Of a stretch of 10,659 nt of DNA, positions 5,505 to 10,659 are shown piece after piece. The stretch lies in the NCBI GenBank assembly GCA_023393895.1, contig JAEXBT010000133.1, forward strand, positions 1 through 10,659. Direction: 5' to 3'. How positions within the stretch are numbered: the first letter of the stretch is position 1; each line of letters opens with the position of its first letter. Below the pieces are notes generated by a model that worked only from the letters and a program-made list of their open reading frames with translations, was not told the DNA's origin and ran no database searches. A program made the translations under genes and the position numbers. Source of the DNA: Pseudomonadota bacterium. GTDB lineage: Bacteria; Pseudomonadota; Gammaproteobacteria; Xanthomonadales; Xanthomonadaceae.

Positions 5505-5550
5505 TGGTGCCCGGAGTGGGGATCGAACCCACATACCCTTGCGGATGAGG
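5505..5550 (-). other. Attachment site at tRNA-Leu 3' end (approximate)
   Basis: The element abuts the 3' end of tRNA-Leu(UAA), whose CCA is at 5505–5507. Tyrosine integrases commonly recombine within the T-arm or anticodon arm and 3' end of a tRNA and rebuild it. The exact core cannot be set because the matching copy at the other end lies outside the window; bounds given are only the 3' part of the tRNA. Confidence 0.5.
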
Positions 5551-5591
5551 GATTTTAAGTCCCTTGCGTCTACCAGTTTCGCCATCCGGGC
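5505..5591 (-). tRNA. tRNA-Leu (anticodon UAA)
   Basis: The minus strand folds as a class II tRNA of 87 bases including an encoded CCA. The acceptor stem is GCCCGGA (5585–5591) paired with TCCGGGC (5509–5515). The anticodon loop ACTTAAAAT carries TAA with its stem GGGA/TCCC. A long variable arm (CATCCGCAAGGGTATG) is diagnostic for Leu/Ser, and the T loop is GGTTCGATCC. It follows tRNA-Cys and its 3' end is the integration site of the element. The sequence is intact, so the insertion has preserved or rebuilt the gene. Confidence 0.97.
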
Positions 5592-5622
5592 CAGGCTGCA
5601 TCATCGCACGACGCCGGTGCCG

Positions 5623-5654
5623 GAAAAGAACAAGGGCACCCGGAGGCGCCCTTG
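5623..5654 (-). terminator. Intrinsic terminator after tRNA-Cys
   Basis: On the minus strand CAAGGGCGCC and GGTGCCCTTG (5645–5654 with 5631–5640) form a 10-bp stem with one G·T pair and a TCCG loop, followed by TTCTTTT. It lies between tRNA-Cys and tRNA-Leu, which leaves only about 31 bases before tRNA-Leu. Confidence 0.8.
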
Positions 5655-5663
5655 TCGTCACGA

Positions 5664-5737
5664 TGGAGGCCGAGGTCGGAATCGAACCGGCGTACGCGGA
5701 TTTGCAATCCGCTGCATAACCACTCTGCTACTCGGCC
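5664..5737 (-). tRNA. tRNA-Cys (anticodon GCA)
   Basis: This is a 74-base cloverleaf with encoded CCA (5664–5666). The acceptor GGCCGAG (5731–5737) pairs with CTCGGCC (5668–5674), with discriminator U (5667). The D arm is GCAGAGTGGTTATGC, the anticodon stem-loop CGGATTGCAAATCCG carries GCA, and the T loop is GGTTCGATTCC. U73 is the known identity element for cysteinyl-tRNA synthetase and is present here. Confidence 0.97.
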
Positions 5738-5780
5738 ATCGAACGCAATTGTTCCACAAGTCCATCGGGCTTGCGAAACG

Positions 5781-5801
5781 AAAAACCCCGGCGAACCGGG
5801 G
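5781..5801 (-). terminator. Intrinsic terminator after tRNA-Gly (bidirectional-looking)
   Basis: The perfect stem CCCCGG/CCGGGG (5786–5791 with 5796–5801) closes a TTCG tetraloop on the minus strand and is followed by TTTTT. TTCG is an especially stable loop. The other strand also has a short T-run (CTTTT), so it may work in both directions. It lies between tRNA-Gly and tRNA-Cys. Confidence 0.8.
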
Positions 5802-5812
5802 CTTTTCATGTC

Positions 5813-5888
5813 TGGAGCGGGAAAAGGGGCTCGAACCCTCGACCTCAACCTTGGCAAGGTTGCGCTCTACCAACTGAGCTATTCCCGC
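5813..5888 (-). tRNA. tRNA-Gly (anticodon GCC)
   Basis: This is a 76-base cloverleaf with encoded CCA (5813–5815). The acceptor GCGGGAA (5882–5888) pairs with TTCCCGC (5817–5823). The D arm is GCTCAGTTGGTAGAGC, the anticodon stem-loop AACCTTGCCAAGGTT carries GCC, and the T loop is GGTTCGAACCC. Its first 10 bases overlap the end of the pgsA reading frame, so it is probably cut from a pgsA-containing transcript by RNase P. The Gly–Cys–Leu order after pgsA matches E. coli glyW–cysT–leuZ. Confidence 0.97.
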
Positions 5889-6535
5889 GTTGAGCCGTGC
5901 ATTTTACCGGGGCGCGTGAGGCTGTCAACACCCAACGGCGCCGGCGTCGCCCTGCCCTCGCCGGCACGCAGCACCGGCCAGGCCGCACGCAGGTATTCGA
6001 AGCCCGACCAGAGGGTCAGCAGCGCAGCGCCGGCCAGCAGCCAGTCACCGATGATGAACACCTCGCGGCCCATCCACAGCCATGGCTCCGGTTCCTTTGA
6101 CGGCGAATACAGCAAACAGCCGATCGCGACCATCTGCACCACCGTCTTGAACTTGCCGACCGCCTGCACCTTTACCCTCGCGCGCTGGCCGAGCTCGGCC
6201 ATCCATTCGCGCAACGCCGAGACCGCGATCTCGCGACCGACAATCACCCCGGCCCAGCAGGCCATCCAAGGCGTCGGGTGCGCCTGCACGATCAGGAACA
6301 GCGCGGTCGAAACCATCAGCTTGTCGGCGACCGGGTCCAGGAATGCACCGAATGCGGAGTACTGGTGGTAGCGCCGTGCGATCCAGCCATCGAGCCAGTC
6401 GGTCACCGAGGCCAGCGCGAAGATCAGCATCGCCGCCACGCTGGTCCACTTGCCCGGCAGGTAGAACACGGCGACCAGCACCGGGATCATCACGATCCGG
6501 GCCAGCGTCAGCATGGTGGGGATGGTCAGCGTCAT
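5879..6535 (-). CDS. pgsA: Phosphatidylglycerophosphate synthase
   Basis: This inner-membrane enzyme transfers glycerol-3-phosphate onto CDP-diacylglycerol, the committed step to phosphatidylglycerol and cardiolipin. The CDP-alcohol phosphatidyltransferase signature D-x2-D-G-x2-A-R-x8-G-x3-D-x3-D is complete, at about residues 46–71 counting from the ATG at 6535 ('DWLDGWIARR' … 'GAFLDPVAD'). Hydrophobic segments include about 8–26, 34–46, 70–84, 88–105 and near 160–175. I chose ATG (6535), giving 218 aa; GTG at 6541 would overlap the uvrC stop as GTGA and add two residues. The C-terminal tail of about 25 residues is longer than in E. coli PgsA (about 182 aa), and the TAG stop falls inside tRNA-Gly. 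Confidence 0.95.
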   Translation of the reverse strand: MTLTIPTMLTLARIVMIPVLVAVFYLPGKWTSVAAMLIFALASVTDWLDGWIARRYHQYSAFGAFLDPVADKLMVSTALFLIVQAHPTPWMACWAGVIVGREIAVSALREWMAELGQRARVKVQAVGKFKTVVQMVAIGCLLYSPSKEPEPWLWMGREVFIIGDWLLAGAALLTLWSGFEYLRAAWPVLRAGEGRATPAPLGVDSLTRPGKMHGSTRE

Positions 6536-6537
6536 TT

Positions 6538-8376
6538 TCACGATGGCGCATTCTCGCCCAATCCATGCAACGCCGTGTAGATGCGTTCGGCCAGAGGCAG
6601 GTTGATGCCCTCCACCCGCGCGATCTCGTCCACGCCCGCGGCCTTCAATCCCGCCAGTCCGCCGAAGTGCTTGAGCAGGCTGGCGCGGCGGCGCGGGCCG
6701 ATGCCCGGGATGTCCTCAATGCGACTGGTGCTGCGCGCCTTCTGCCGGCGCCCCCGATGGCCGGTGATGGCGAAACGGTGCGCCTCGTCGCGCACCTGCT
6801 GGATCAACTGCAGGCCCGGCGATTGCACGCCGGGGCGCAGTTCGCGGCCATCGGGCAGCACCAGTGTCTCGTGGCCCGCCTTGCGCTCCTCGCCCTTCGC
6901 CACGCCGACCAGCTGCACGCCATCGATACCCAGATCGGCCAGCACCTGCCGCGCACGCGCAAGTTGGCCGGCGCCGCCATCGATCAGCAGCAACTCGGGC
7001 AGCACGCCACCCGCTTCCGCCGCGCGGCGAAAGCGCCGCTCCAGTGCCTGCTGCATGGCCGCGTAGTCGTCACCCGGTTCGATGCCGGCGATGTTGTAGC
7101 GCCGGTACTGGCTGCGCACCGGGCCTTCGCCATCGAACACCACGCACGACGCGACGGTCGCCTCGCCCATCGTGTGGCTGATGTCGAAGCATTCGATCCG
7201 CGTCGGAGGTGCCGGCAAGGCGAGCATCGCCTGCAGGTCGGACAGGCGCGCGGCCTGCGCGGCGCGGCTGGAGAGTTCGGTGGCCAGCGCCACCTGCGCG
7301 TTGCGCCGCACAAGTTCCACGTAGCCGGCACGCTCGCCGCGCACGCTGTGCTTGATCTGCACGCGGCGCCCGCTGGCCGCGCTGAAGGCTTCCTCGAGCA
7401 GGGGTATGTCGGCGATCTCGCGGTCGAGCACGATCTCGCGCGGCGCCGGCTGCTCGGCGTAGTACTGGGACACGAAGGCGCCGAGCACTTCCTCTGCACT
7501 GTCTGCGCCGTTCAACTTCGGGAAGTAGCTGCGGGTGCCGAGGTTGCGGCCGTCACGAAAGGCCAGCAGCATCACGCAGGCGCGCCCGCCCTCGAGTGCG
7601 CAGGCCAGCACGTCGAGCTCGGCGGCATTGCCATCGACGAACTGACGCGCCTGCACCGAGCGGATCGAGGCGAGCAGGTCACGGATGCGCGCGGCGCGCT
7701 CGAATTCCAGCGCCGCGCTGGCCGCCTCCATGTCGCGCGCCAGCTCGCCGGTCAGCTCCTCGCTGCGCCCTTCCAGGAACATGCCGGCGCGACGCACCGC
7801 GTCCGCGTATTCGGCTTCCTCGACCAGCCCCACGCAGGGCGCGCTGCAGCGACCGATCTGGTACTGCAGGCACGGCCGTGAGCGGTTGCGGAACACGCTG
7901 TCCTCGCAATTGCGCAGCTGGAACAGCTTGTGCATGACGTTGAGCGTCTCGCGCACCGCGCCCATGCTGGGGTACGGACCGAAGTAGCGGCCGGGCGTCG
8001 AGCGCGCGCCGCGCTGGGCGGCGATCCGCGGCCACTGCTCGCGAGTGATGAGTACGTACGGATAGCTCTTGTCGTCGCGCAGCATCACGTTGTAGCGCGG
8101 CCTGAGCGTCTTGATCAGCTGGTTTTCCAGCAGCAGCGCTTCGCCGGGCGTACGGGTGACGGTGATCTCCATCCGCGCGACCTGCCCGACCATCGTCGCG
8201 ATGCGGTGGCTGAGCGCCTTGTTGAAGTAGCTGGCGACACGCTTCTTGAGCGAGGCCGCCTTGCCGACATAGAGCAGGCTGTCGTCGGCACCGTACATGC
8301 GGTACACGCCGGGCGCCGCGGTCAAGGCGCGGGCATAGGCCTTGCCATCGAAGGCGGGCGTATCGTTCGACGTCAC
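6538..8376 (-). CDS. uvrC: UvrABC excinuclease subunit C
   Basis: UvrC is recruited by UvrB–DNA and makes both incisions in nucleotide excision repair. The 612-residue length matches E. coli (610). Domains in order: an N-terminal GIY-YIG nuclease for the 3' cut (Gly23-Val-Tyr, Tyr36-Val-Gly38, Arg46, Glu84); four cysteines at 157, 169, 177 and 181 with the spacing of the UvrC iron-sulfur cluster; a UVR motif for UvrB contact (about 195–235); an RNase H-like nuclease for the 5' cut ('ECFDISHTMGE', 'LLLIDGGAGQL', 'RDEAHRFAI'); and a C-terminal tandem helix-hairpin-helix ('IEDIPGIGPRRRASLLKHFG'). The start is GTG (8376), 7 bases after the phosphatase stop; the Shine-Dalgarno is weak. No defects seen. 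Confidence 0.98.
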   Translation of the reverse strand: MTSNDTPAFDGKAYARALTAAPGVYRMYGADDSLLYVGKAASLKKRVASYFNKALSHRIATMVGQVARMEITVTRTPGEALLLENQLIKTLRPRYNVMLRDDKSYPYVLITREQWPRIAAQRGARSTPGRYFGPYPSMGAVRETLNVMHKLFQLRNCEDSVFRNRSRPCLQYQIGRCSAPCVGLVEEAEYADAVRRAGMFLEGRSEELTGELARDMEAASAALEFERAARIRDLLASIRSVQARQFVDGNAAELDVLACALEGGRACVMLLAFRDGRNLGTRSYFPKLNGADSAEEVLGAFVSQYYAEQPAPREIVLDREIADIPLLEEAFSAASGRRVQIKHSVRGERAGYVELVRRNAQVALATELSSRAAQAARLSDLQAMLALPAPPTRIECFDISHTMGEATVASCVVFDGEGPVRSQYRRYNIAGIEPGDDYAAMQQALERRFRRAAEAGGVLPELLLIDGGAGQLARARQVLADLGIDGVQLVGVAKGEERKAGHETLVLPDGRELRPGVQSPGLQLIQQVRDEAHRFAITGHRGRRQKARSTSRIEDIPGIGPRRRASLLKHFGGLAGLKAAGVDEIARVEGINLPLAERIYTALHGLGENAPS

Positions 8377-8383
8377 CGGGTGA

Positions 8384-8857
8384 TTATGCCGCGCCTTCGC
8401 GCAGCAGTCGTTTCACGATGCCGGCACCACCGTCTGCCACGCGCCGCCAGACGGCTTCGAAGTCATCGGCATCGCCCTGGTAGGGGTCGACCAGGTCGAG
8501 TTCGCCATCAAGGCCGGCCCAATCCAGGTACAACCCGGCCGTCGCACTGCCATCACCACGGCGCTCGAGGCCATCGCGCAGCGTCTGTGCATCGGCGAAC
8601 AACACGAGGTCGAACGTGTCGAAATCCCCGGCGCGGAGCTGGCGCGCGCGCTGGCCCGAGATGTCGATGCCATGGCGGCGCGCGGTCGCGATCGTGCGGG
8701 CGTCCGGCGGCTGGCCGACATGCCAGAGCCCGATGCCAGCCGAATCGACCTCGACCCTGCCCCACAACGCCGGCTCGCGTTCGATCGCGTCTCGCAGCCA
8801 GCCTTCCATCATCGGTGATCGGCAGATGTTGCCGAGGCAGACCATCAGCAGCCTCAT
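8384..8857 (-). CDS. Low-molecular-weight protein-tyrosine phosphatase
   Basis: This 157-residue cytoplasmic phosphatase has the P-loop C-x5-R-S at the extreme N-terminus (Cys7 … Arg13-Ser14 in '[10 protein letters not shown]') and the general acid Asp124 in 'DLVDPYQG' followed by Tyr126, a complete LMW-PTP active site. The usual '[20 protein letters not shown]' region follows at 37–56. The ATG (8857) overlaps the kdsB stop as ATGA; the frame is open far upstream but that part is antisense-like and inside kdsB. In bacteria such enzymes often reverse tyrosine phosphorylation controlling exopolysaccharide or lipopolysaccharide enzymes, but no cognate kinase gene is nearby, so the substrate is unknown. 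Its place in a lipid A/Kdo operon suggests coordination with envelope synthesis. Confidence 0.94.
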   Translation of the reverse strand: MRLLMVCLGNICRSPMMEGWLRDAIEREPALWGRVEVDSAGIGLWHVGQPPDARTIATARRHGIDISGQRARQLRAGDFDTFDLVLFADAQTLRDGLERRGDGSATAGLYLDWAGLDGELDLVDPYQGDADDFEAVWRRVADGGAGIVKRLLREGAA

Positions 8858-9615
8858 CGCACGCCCTGCAGGTACGCCTCGGCGCGCGCGAGATCCTCCG
8901 GCGTGTCGACGCCCGGCGGGAACGGCTCCGGCGTGAGCGCGACCGCGATGCGGAAGCCGGCCTCTAGCACGCGCAACTGCTCCAGCTTCTCGATCTGCTC
9001 CAGCCGTCCGGGCGGCAGTGCGGCGAACCGGCGCAGGAACCCCGCGCGATAGGCGTAGATGCCGATATGCCGCAGCCATGGATTGTCCTGCAGCGGATAA
9101 CCGGCATCGGCGAAGGCATCGCGATGCCACGGCACCGGCGCGCGGCTGAAGTACAGCGCGCGCTCCTGGTCATCGGCAACCACCTTGACTGCGTTCGGGT
9201 CGAACAGCAGTTCGCGGCTCTCGATCGGCGTGGCGAGGGTGGCCATTTCGCAGTCGCTGCGCGCGAGCAGCGCCGCGACTTCGCGGATGCCCGATGCCGG
9301 TGCGAACGGCTCGTCGCCCTGCAGGTTGACCACGAGGGTGTCGTCGGCCCAGCCGGCGATCTCCGCGCATTCTGCCAACCGGTCGGTCCCCGATGCGTGC
9401 CCGGACGAGGTCATCGCCACCTGCACGCCCTCGCCTGCGACCGCTTCGGCAATGCGCGGATCATCGGCCGCCACCCACACCGATCGCGCTCCCGCGGCGA
9501 GCGCGCGTTGTGCGACATGCCAGACGAGCGGACGCCCGCCCAGCAGGCGCAGCGGCTTGCCGGGCAGGCGCGCAGCGGCATAGCGCGCAGGAATGGCGAC
9601 GACGAAATCAGGCAT
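8854..9615 (-). CDS. kdsB: 3-deoxy-manno-octulosonate cytidylyltransferase (CMP-Kdo synthetase)
   Basis: KdsB activates Kdo with CTP to CMP-Kdo, which WaaA uses to add Kdo to lipid A. At 253 residues it matches E. coli (248). The nucleotide-binding start '[18 protein letters not shown]' (5–22), 'GTDRLAE' (76–82), the Mg-binding 'NLQGDEP' (97–103, Asp101), 'YFSRAPVPW' (155–163), 'HIGIYAYR' (183–190), 'EQLRVLE' (212–218) and 'GVDTPEDL' (235–242) are all present. I chose ATG (9615), with GGAG 8 bases upstream; the frame is open to 9651 but that would extend further into lpxK. It overlaps lpxK by 8 bases and the phosphatase by 4, indicating coupled translation. Confidence 0.97.
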   Translation of the reverse strand: MPDFVVAIPARYAAARLPGKPLRLLGGRPLVWHVAQRALAAGARSVWVAADDPRIAEAVAGEGVQVAMTSSGHASGTDRLAECAEIAGWADDTLVVNLQGDEPFAPASGIREVAALLARSDCEMATLATPIESRELLFDPNAVKVVADDQERALYFSRAPVPWHRDAFADAGYPLQDNPWLRHIGIYAYRAGFLRRFAALPPGRLEQIEKLEQLRVLEAGFRIAVALTPEPFPPGVDTPEDLARAEAYLQGVR

Positions 9616-10627
9616 CGGGGGGACTCCGCAACGGGGCCAGCCGCTCTTCAAGCGCCAGCCAGAAAGCCTCCGGCAGGCGCGCGTCGATCGCCACGCACCA
9701 GCTGTTCTCCGGCGCGAACGCGGCGCATTTCACCGCGTCCTTCTCGGTCATGAGGATTGGCAGCGCGTTGCCGAACTCCAGGTCTTCTGCCATATAGGCA
9801 TGATGGTCCGGGAAGGCATGCGGCAGCACCCCCAAGCCCTGCGCGCGCAGCAGATCGAAGAAGCGCTCGGGATGACCGATGCCGGCCACCGCGTTGACCC
9901 GCCGGCCGCTGAACTCGGCGAACGGCTTGGGGCGGCCGCCATGCAAGGGTATCGGGTGACCGAACGCCTGTCGCATCGGCCATTCCCCGAGCGCTGGCTC
10001 GGGCGTGGCCGCCGCGATTCCATGGTTGACCACTCGGAAATCCGGCGAGGCGGCTTCCGCCGGCAGCTCGCGCAGCGGGCCGGCCGGGAGCAGCCGGCCG
10101 TTGCCGTAGCGGCGGGCACCATCAATCACCTCGATCGCGAAGTCGCGATGCAGCCGCAAATGCTGCAGGCCGTCGTCGCAGACCACGATGTCGCATCCAG
10201 CCTCGACCAGCGCACGCGCGGCGGCGACGCGATCAACATCCACCCGGACCCTGCAGCCGGTGCGGCGCGCGATCAGCACCGCCTCGTCGCCATGCAGGCG
10301 CGGATCGCTGCGCGCCTCGACCCAGCGCGGCATACCGGGCTCCTCGCGCCCGTAGCCACGGCTGGCGATGCCGAGTGTCCAGCCATCCGCGCGCAGCCGG
10401 TTGGCCAGGGCAACCACCAGTGGCGTCTTGCCGCTGCCGCCGGCTACGAGATTGCCGACCACGATCACCGGCGCGCCCACGCGCTGCGTCTTCAGCCAAC
10501 CGCGCCGGTACAGGCCGCGCCGCACCCGCACCAGCACGCCGTACACGGCGGCGAGCGCGCGCGCGTGCAGGGGTATCGCCGCATCGCCATACCACCAGGC
10601 CGGCGCAGGCCTGCGCGACGCGCTCAC
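9608..10627 (-). CDS. lpxK: Tetraacyldisaccharide 4'-kinase
   Basis: LpxK phosphorylates the 4' position of the disaccharide-1-phosphate to make lipid IVA at the inner face of the cytoplasmic membrane. The 339 residues match the family length. An N-terminal hydrophobic/amphipathic helix (about 18–35) for membrane association precedes the P-loop '[13 protein letters not shown]' (57–69, Lys67), then 'ASRGYGR' (88–94), 'GDEA' (113–116), the catalytic-region motif 'DDGLQH' (151–156) and '[12 protein letters not shown]'. The start is GTG (10627), which overlaps the stop of the upstream msbA as GTGA. The msbA–lpxK pairing is conserved in gammaproteobacteria: LpxK precedes Kdo addition and MsbA flips the product. 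Confidence 0.97.
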   Translation of the reverse strand: MSASRRPAPAWWYGDAAIPLHARALAAVYGVLVRVRRGLYRRGWLKTQRVGAPVIVVGNLVAGGSGKTPLVVALANRLRADGWTLGIASRGYGREEPGMPRWVEARSDPRLHGDEAVLIARRTGCRVRVDVDRVAAARALVEAGCDIVVCDDGLQHLRLHRDFAIEVIDGARRYGNGRLLPAGPLRELPAEAASPDFRVVNHGIAAATPEPALGEWPMRQAFGHPIPLHGGRPKPFAEFSGRRVNAVAGIGHPERFFDLLRAQGLGVLPHAFPDHHAYMAEDLEFGNALPILMTEKDAVKCAAFAPENSWCVAIDARLPEAFWLALEERLAPLRSPPDA

Positions 10628-10659
10628 GAGGCCTCGCGGAACTGCATGCGATGCAGGTG
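10624..10659 (-). CDS. msbA: C-terminal end of MsbA lipid A flippase (partial)
   Basis: Only the last 11 codons and TGA are in the window, reading '[11 protein letters not shown]'. The E. coli MsbA tail is similar ('AQLHKMQFGQ'), and msbA directly precedes lpxK in gammaproteobacteria, so the assignment is good despite the short length. The stop TGA (10624–10626) overlaps the lpxK GTG. MsbA is the ABC transporter that flips core-lipid A across the inner membrane. Confidence 0.8.
   Translation of the reverse strand, partial: HLHRMQFREAS

Larger units (their letters stand above)
1..5507 (-). mobile_element. Integrated element at tRNA-Leu: satellite-like or reduced prophage (partial)
   Basis: The segment begins at the 3' end of tRNA-Leu(UAA), next to a tyrosine integrase gene, and continues off the left edge. 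Every gene in it lies on the minus strand: integrase, two unknowns, a small HTH regulator, a coiled-coil protein, a putative replication/DNA-binding protein, an HTH-like protein, a gp6-like connector and an HK97-type capsid protein. Its base composition looks less GC-rich than the chromosomal half. Integration at a tRNA 3' end with int adjacent is standard for prophages, satellites and islands. The short distance between integrase and head genes, and the absence of recognisable CI/Cro, lysis or tail genes in that interval, suggest a compact satellite. A reduced prophage remains possible because the left end is missing. Confidence 0.85.

Noticed and set aside
1..5507. Insertion sequence or transposon
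   Set aside because: No transposase and no terminal inverted repeats seen; the only recombinase is a tyrosine integrase at a tRNA.
5652..6371. Plus-strand 239-codon frame across the tRNA cluster and pgsA
   Set aside because: It runs through two tRNA genes and two terminators in antisense.
6343..7881. A 512-codon open frame on the plus strand opposite uvrC and pgsA
   Set aside because: It is antisense to two clear genes, rich in Arg, Ala, His and Gln as expected of a shadow frame in GC-rich DNA, has no recognisable domain, and crosses gene boundaries.
8858..9130. N-terminal extension of the phosphatase frame
   Set aside because: It lies wholly within kdsB in another frame; the catalytic P-loop must be near the N-terminus, and ATG at 8857 gives the usual family length.

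Overview
The window looks like a chromosomal segment of a GC-rich gammaproteobacterium, most likely of the Xanthomonadaceae/Lysobacteraceae (Xanthomonas, Lysobacter, Luteimonas type). The main evidence is the tightly packed minus-strand run msbA–lpxK–kdsB–low-molecular-weight phosphatase–uvrC–pgsA, followed by tRNA-Gly(GCC), tRNA-Cys(GCA) and tRNA-Leu(UAA). The pgsA–Gly–Cys–Leu order is also found in E. coli (pgsA–glyW–cysT–leuZ). Genus is an inference; no 16S or marker alignment could be run.

Region A (about 5505–10659) is core chromosome. Lipid A/Kdo genes (the last codons of msbA, then lpxK and kdsB) overlap one another by 4 to 8 bases. A protein-tyrosine phosphatase gene, the nucleotide-excision endonuclease gene uvrC and the phosphatidylglycerophosphate synthase gene pgsA follow with almost no spacing. 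The pgsA stop codon lies inside the tRNA-Gly gene. Strong hairpin/T-run terminators lie between tRNA-Gly and tRNA-Cys and between tRNA-Cys and tRNA-Leu.

Region B (about 1–5505) is an integrated mobile element that begins at the 3' end of tRNA-Leu and runs off the left edge of the window. All its genes are on the minus strand. In transcription order they are: tyrosine integrase; two unrecognised genes (109 and 235 aa); a small winged HTH regulator/excisionase-like gene; a 77-aa coiled-coil gene; a 152-aa putative replication or DNA-binding protein whose 3' end carries iteron-like repeats; a 115-aa HTH-like protein; a 97-aa gp6-like head-tail connector; and an HK97-fold major capsid protein cut by the window edge. 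Only about 3.9 kb separates the integrase from the capsid module, and no lytic-control, lysis or tail genes are seen there.

The most interesting reading is that region B is a compact phage satellite that makes its own capsid (cf-PICI-like), or else a heavily reduced prophage. Unusual cis-elements support an organised element: four GATTTC-N-GGCC repeats at about 21-bp multiples; three mutually exclusive hairpins before the HTH gene, the last hiding its Shine-Dalgarno; four TGGGACA boxes between int and tRNA-Leu; and intrinsic terminators directly before both head genes. The rest of the head module and the far attachment site lie outside the window, so the satellite/prophage choice cannot be settled here.
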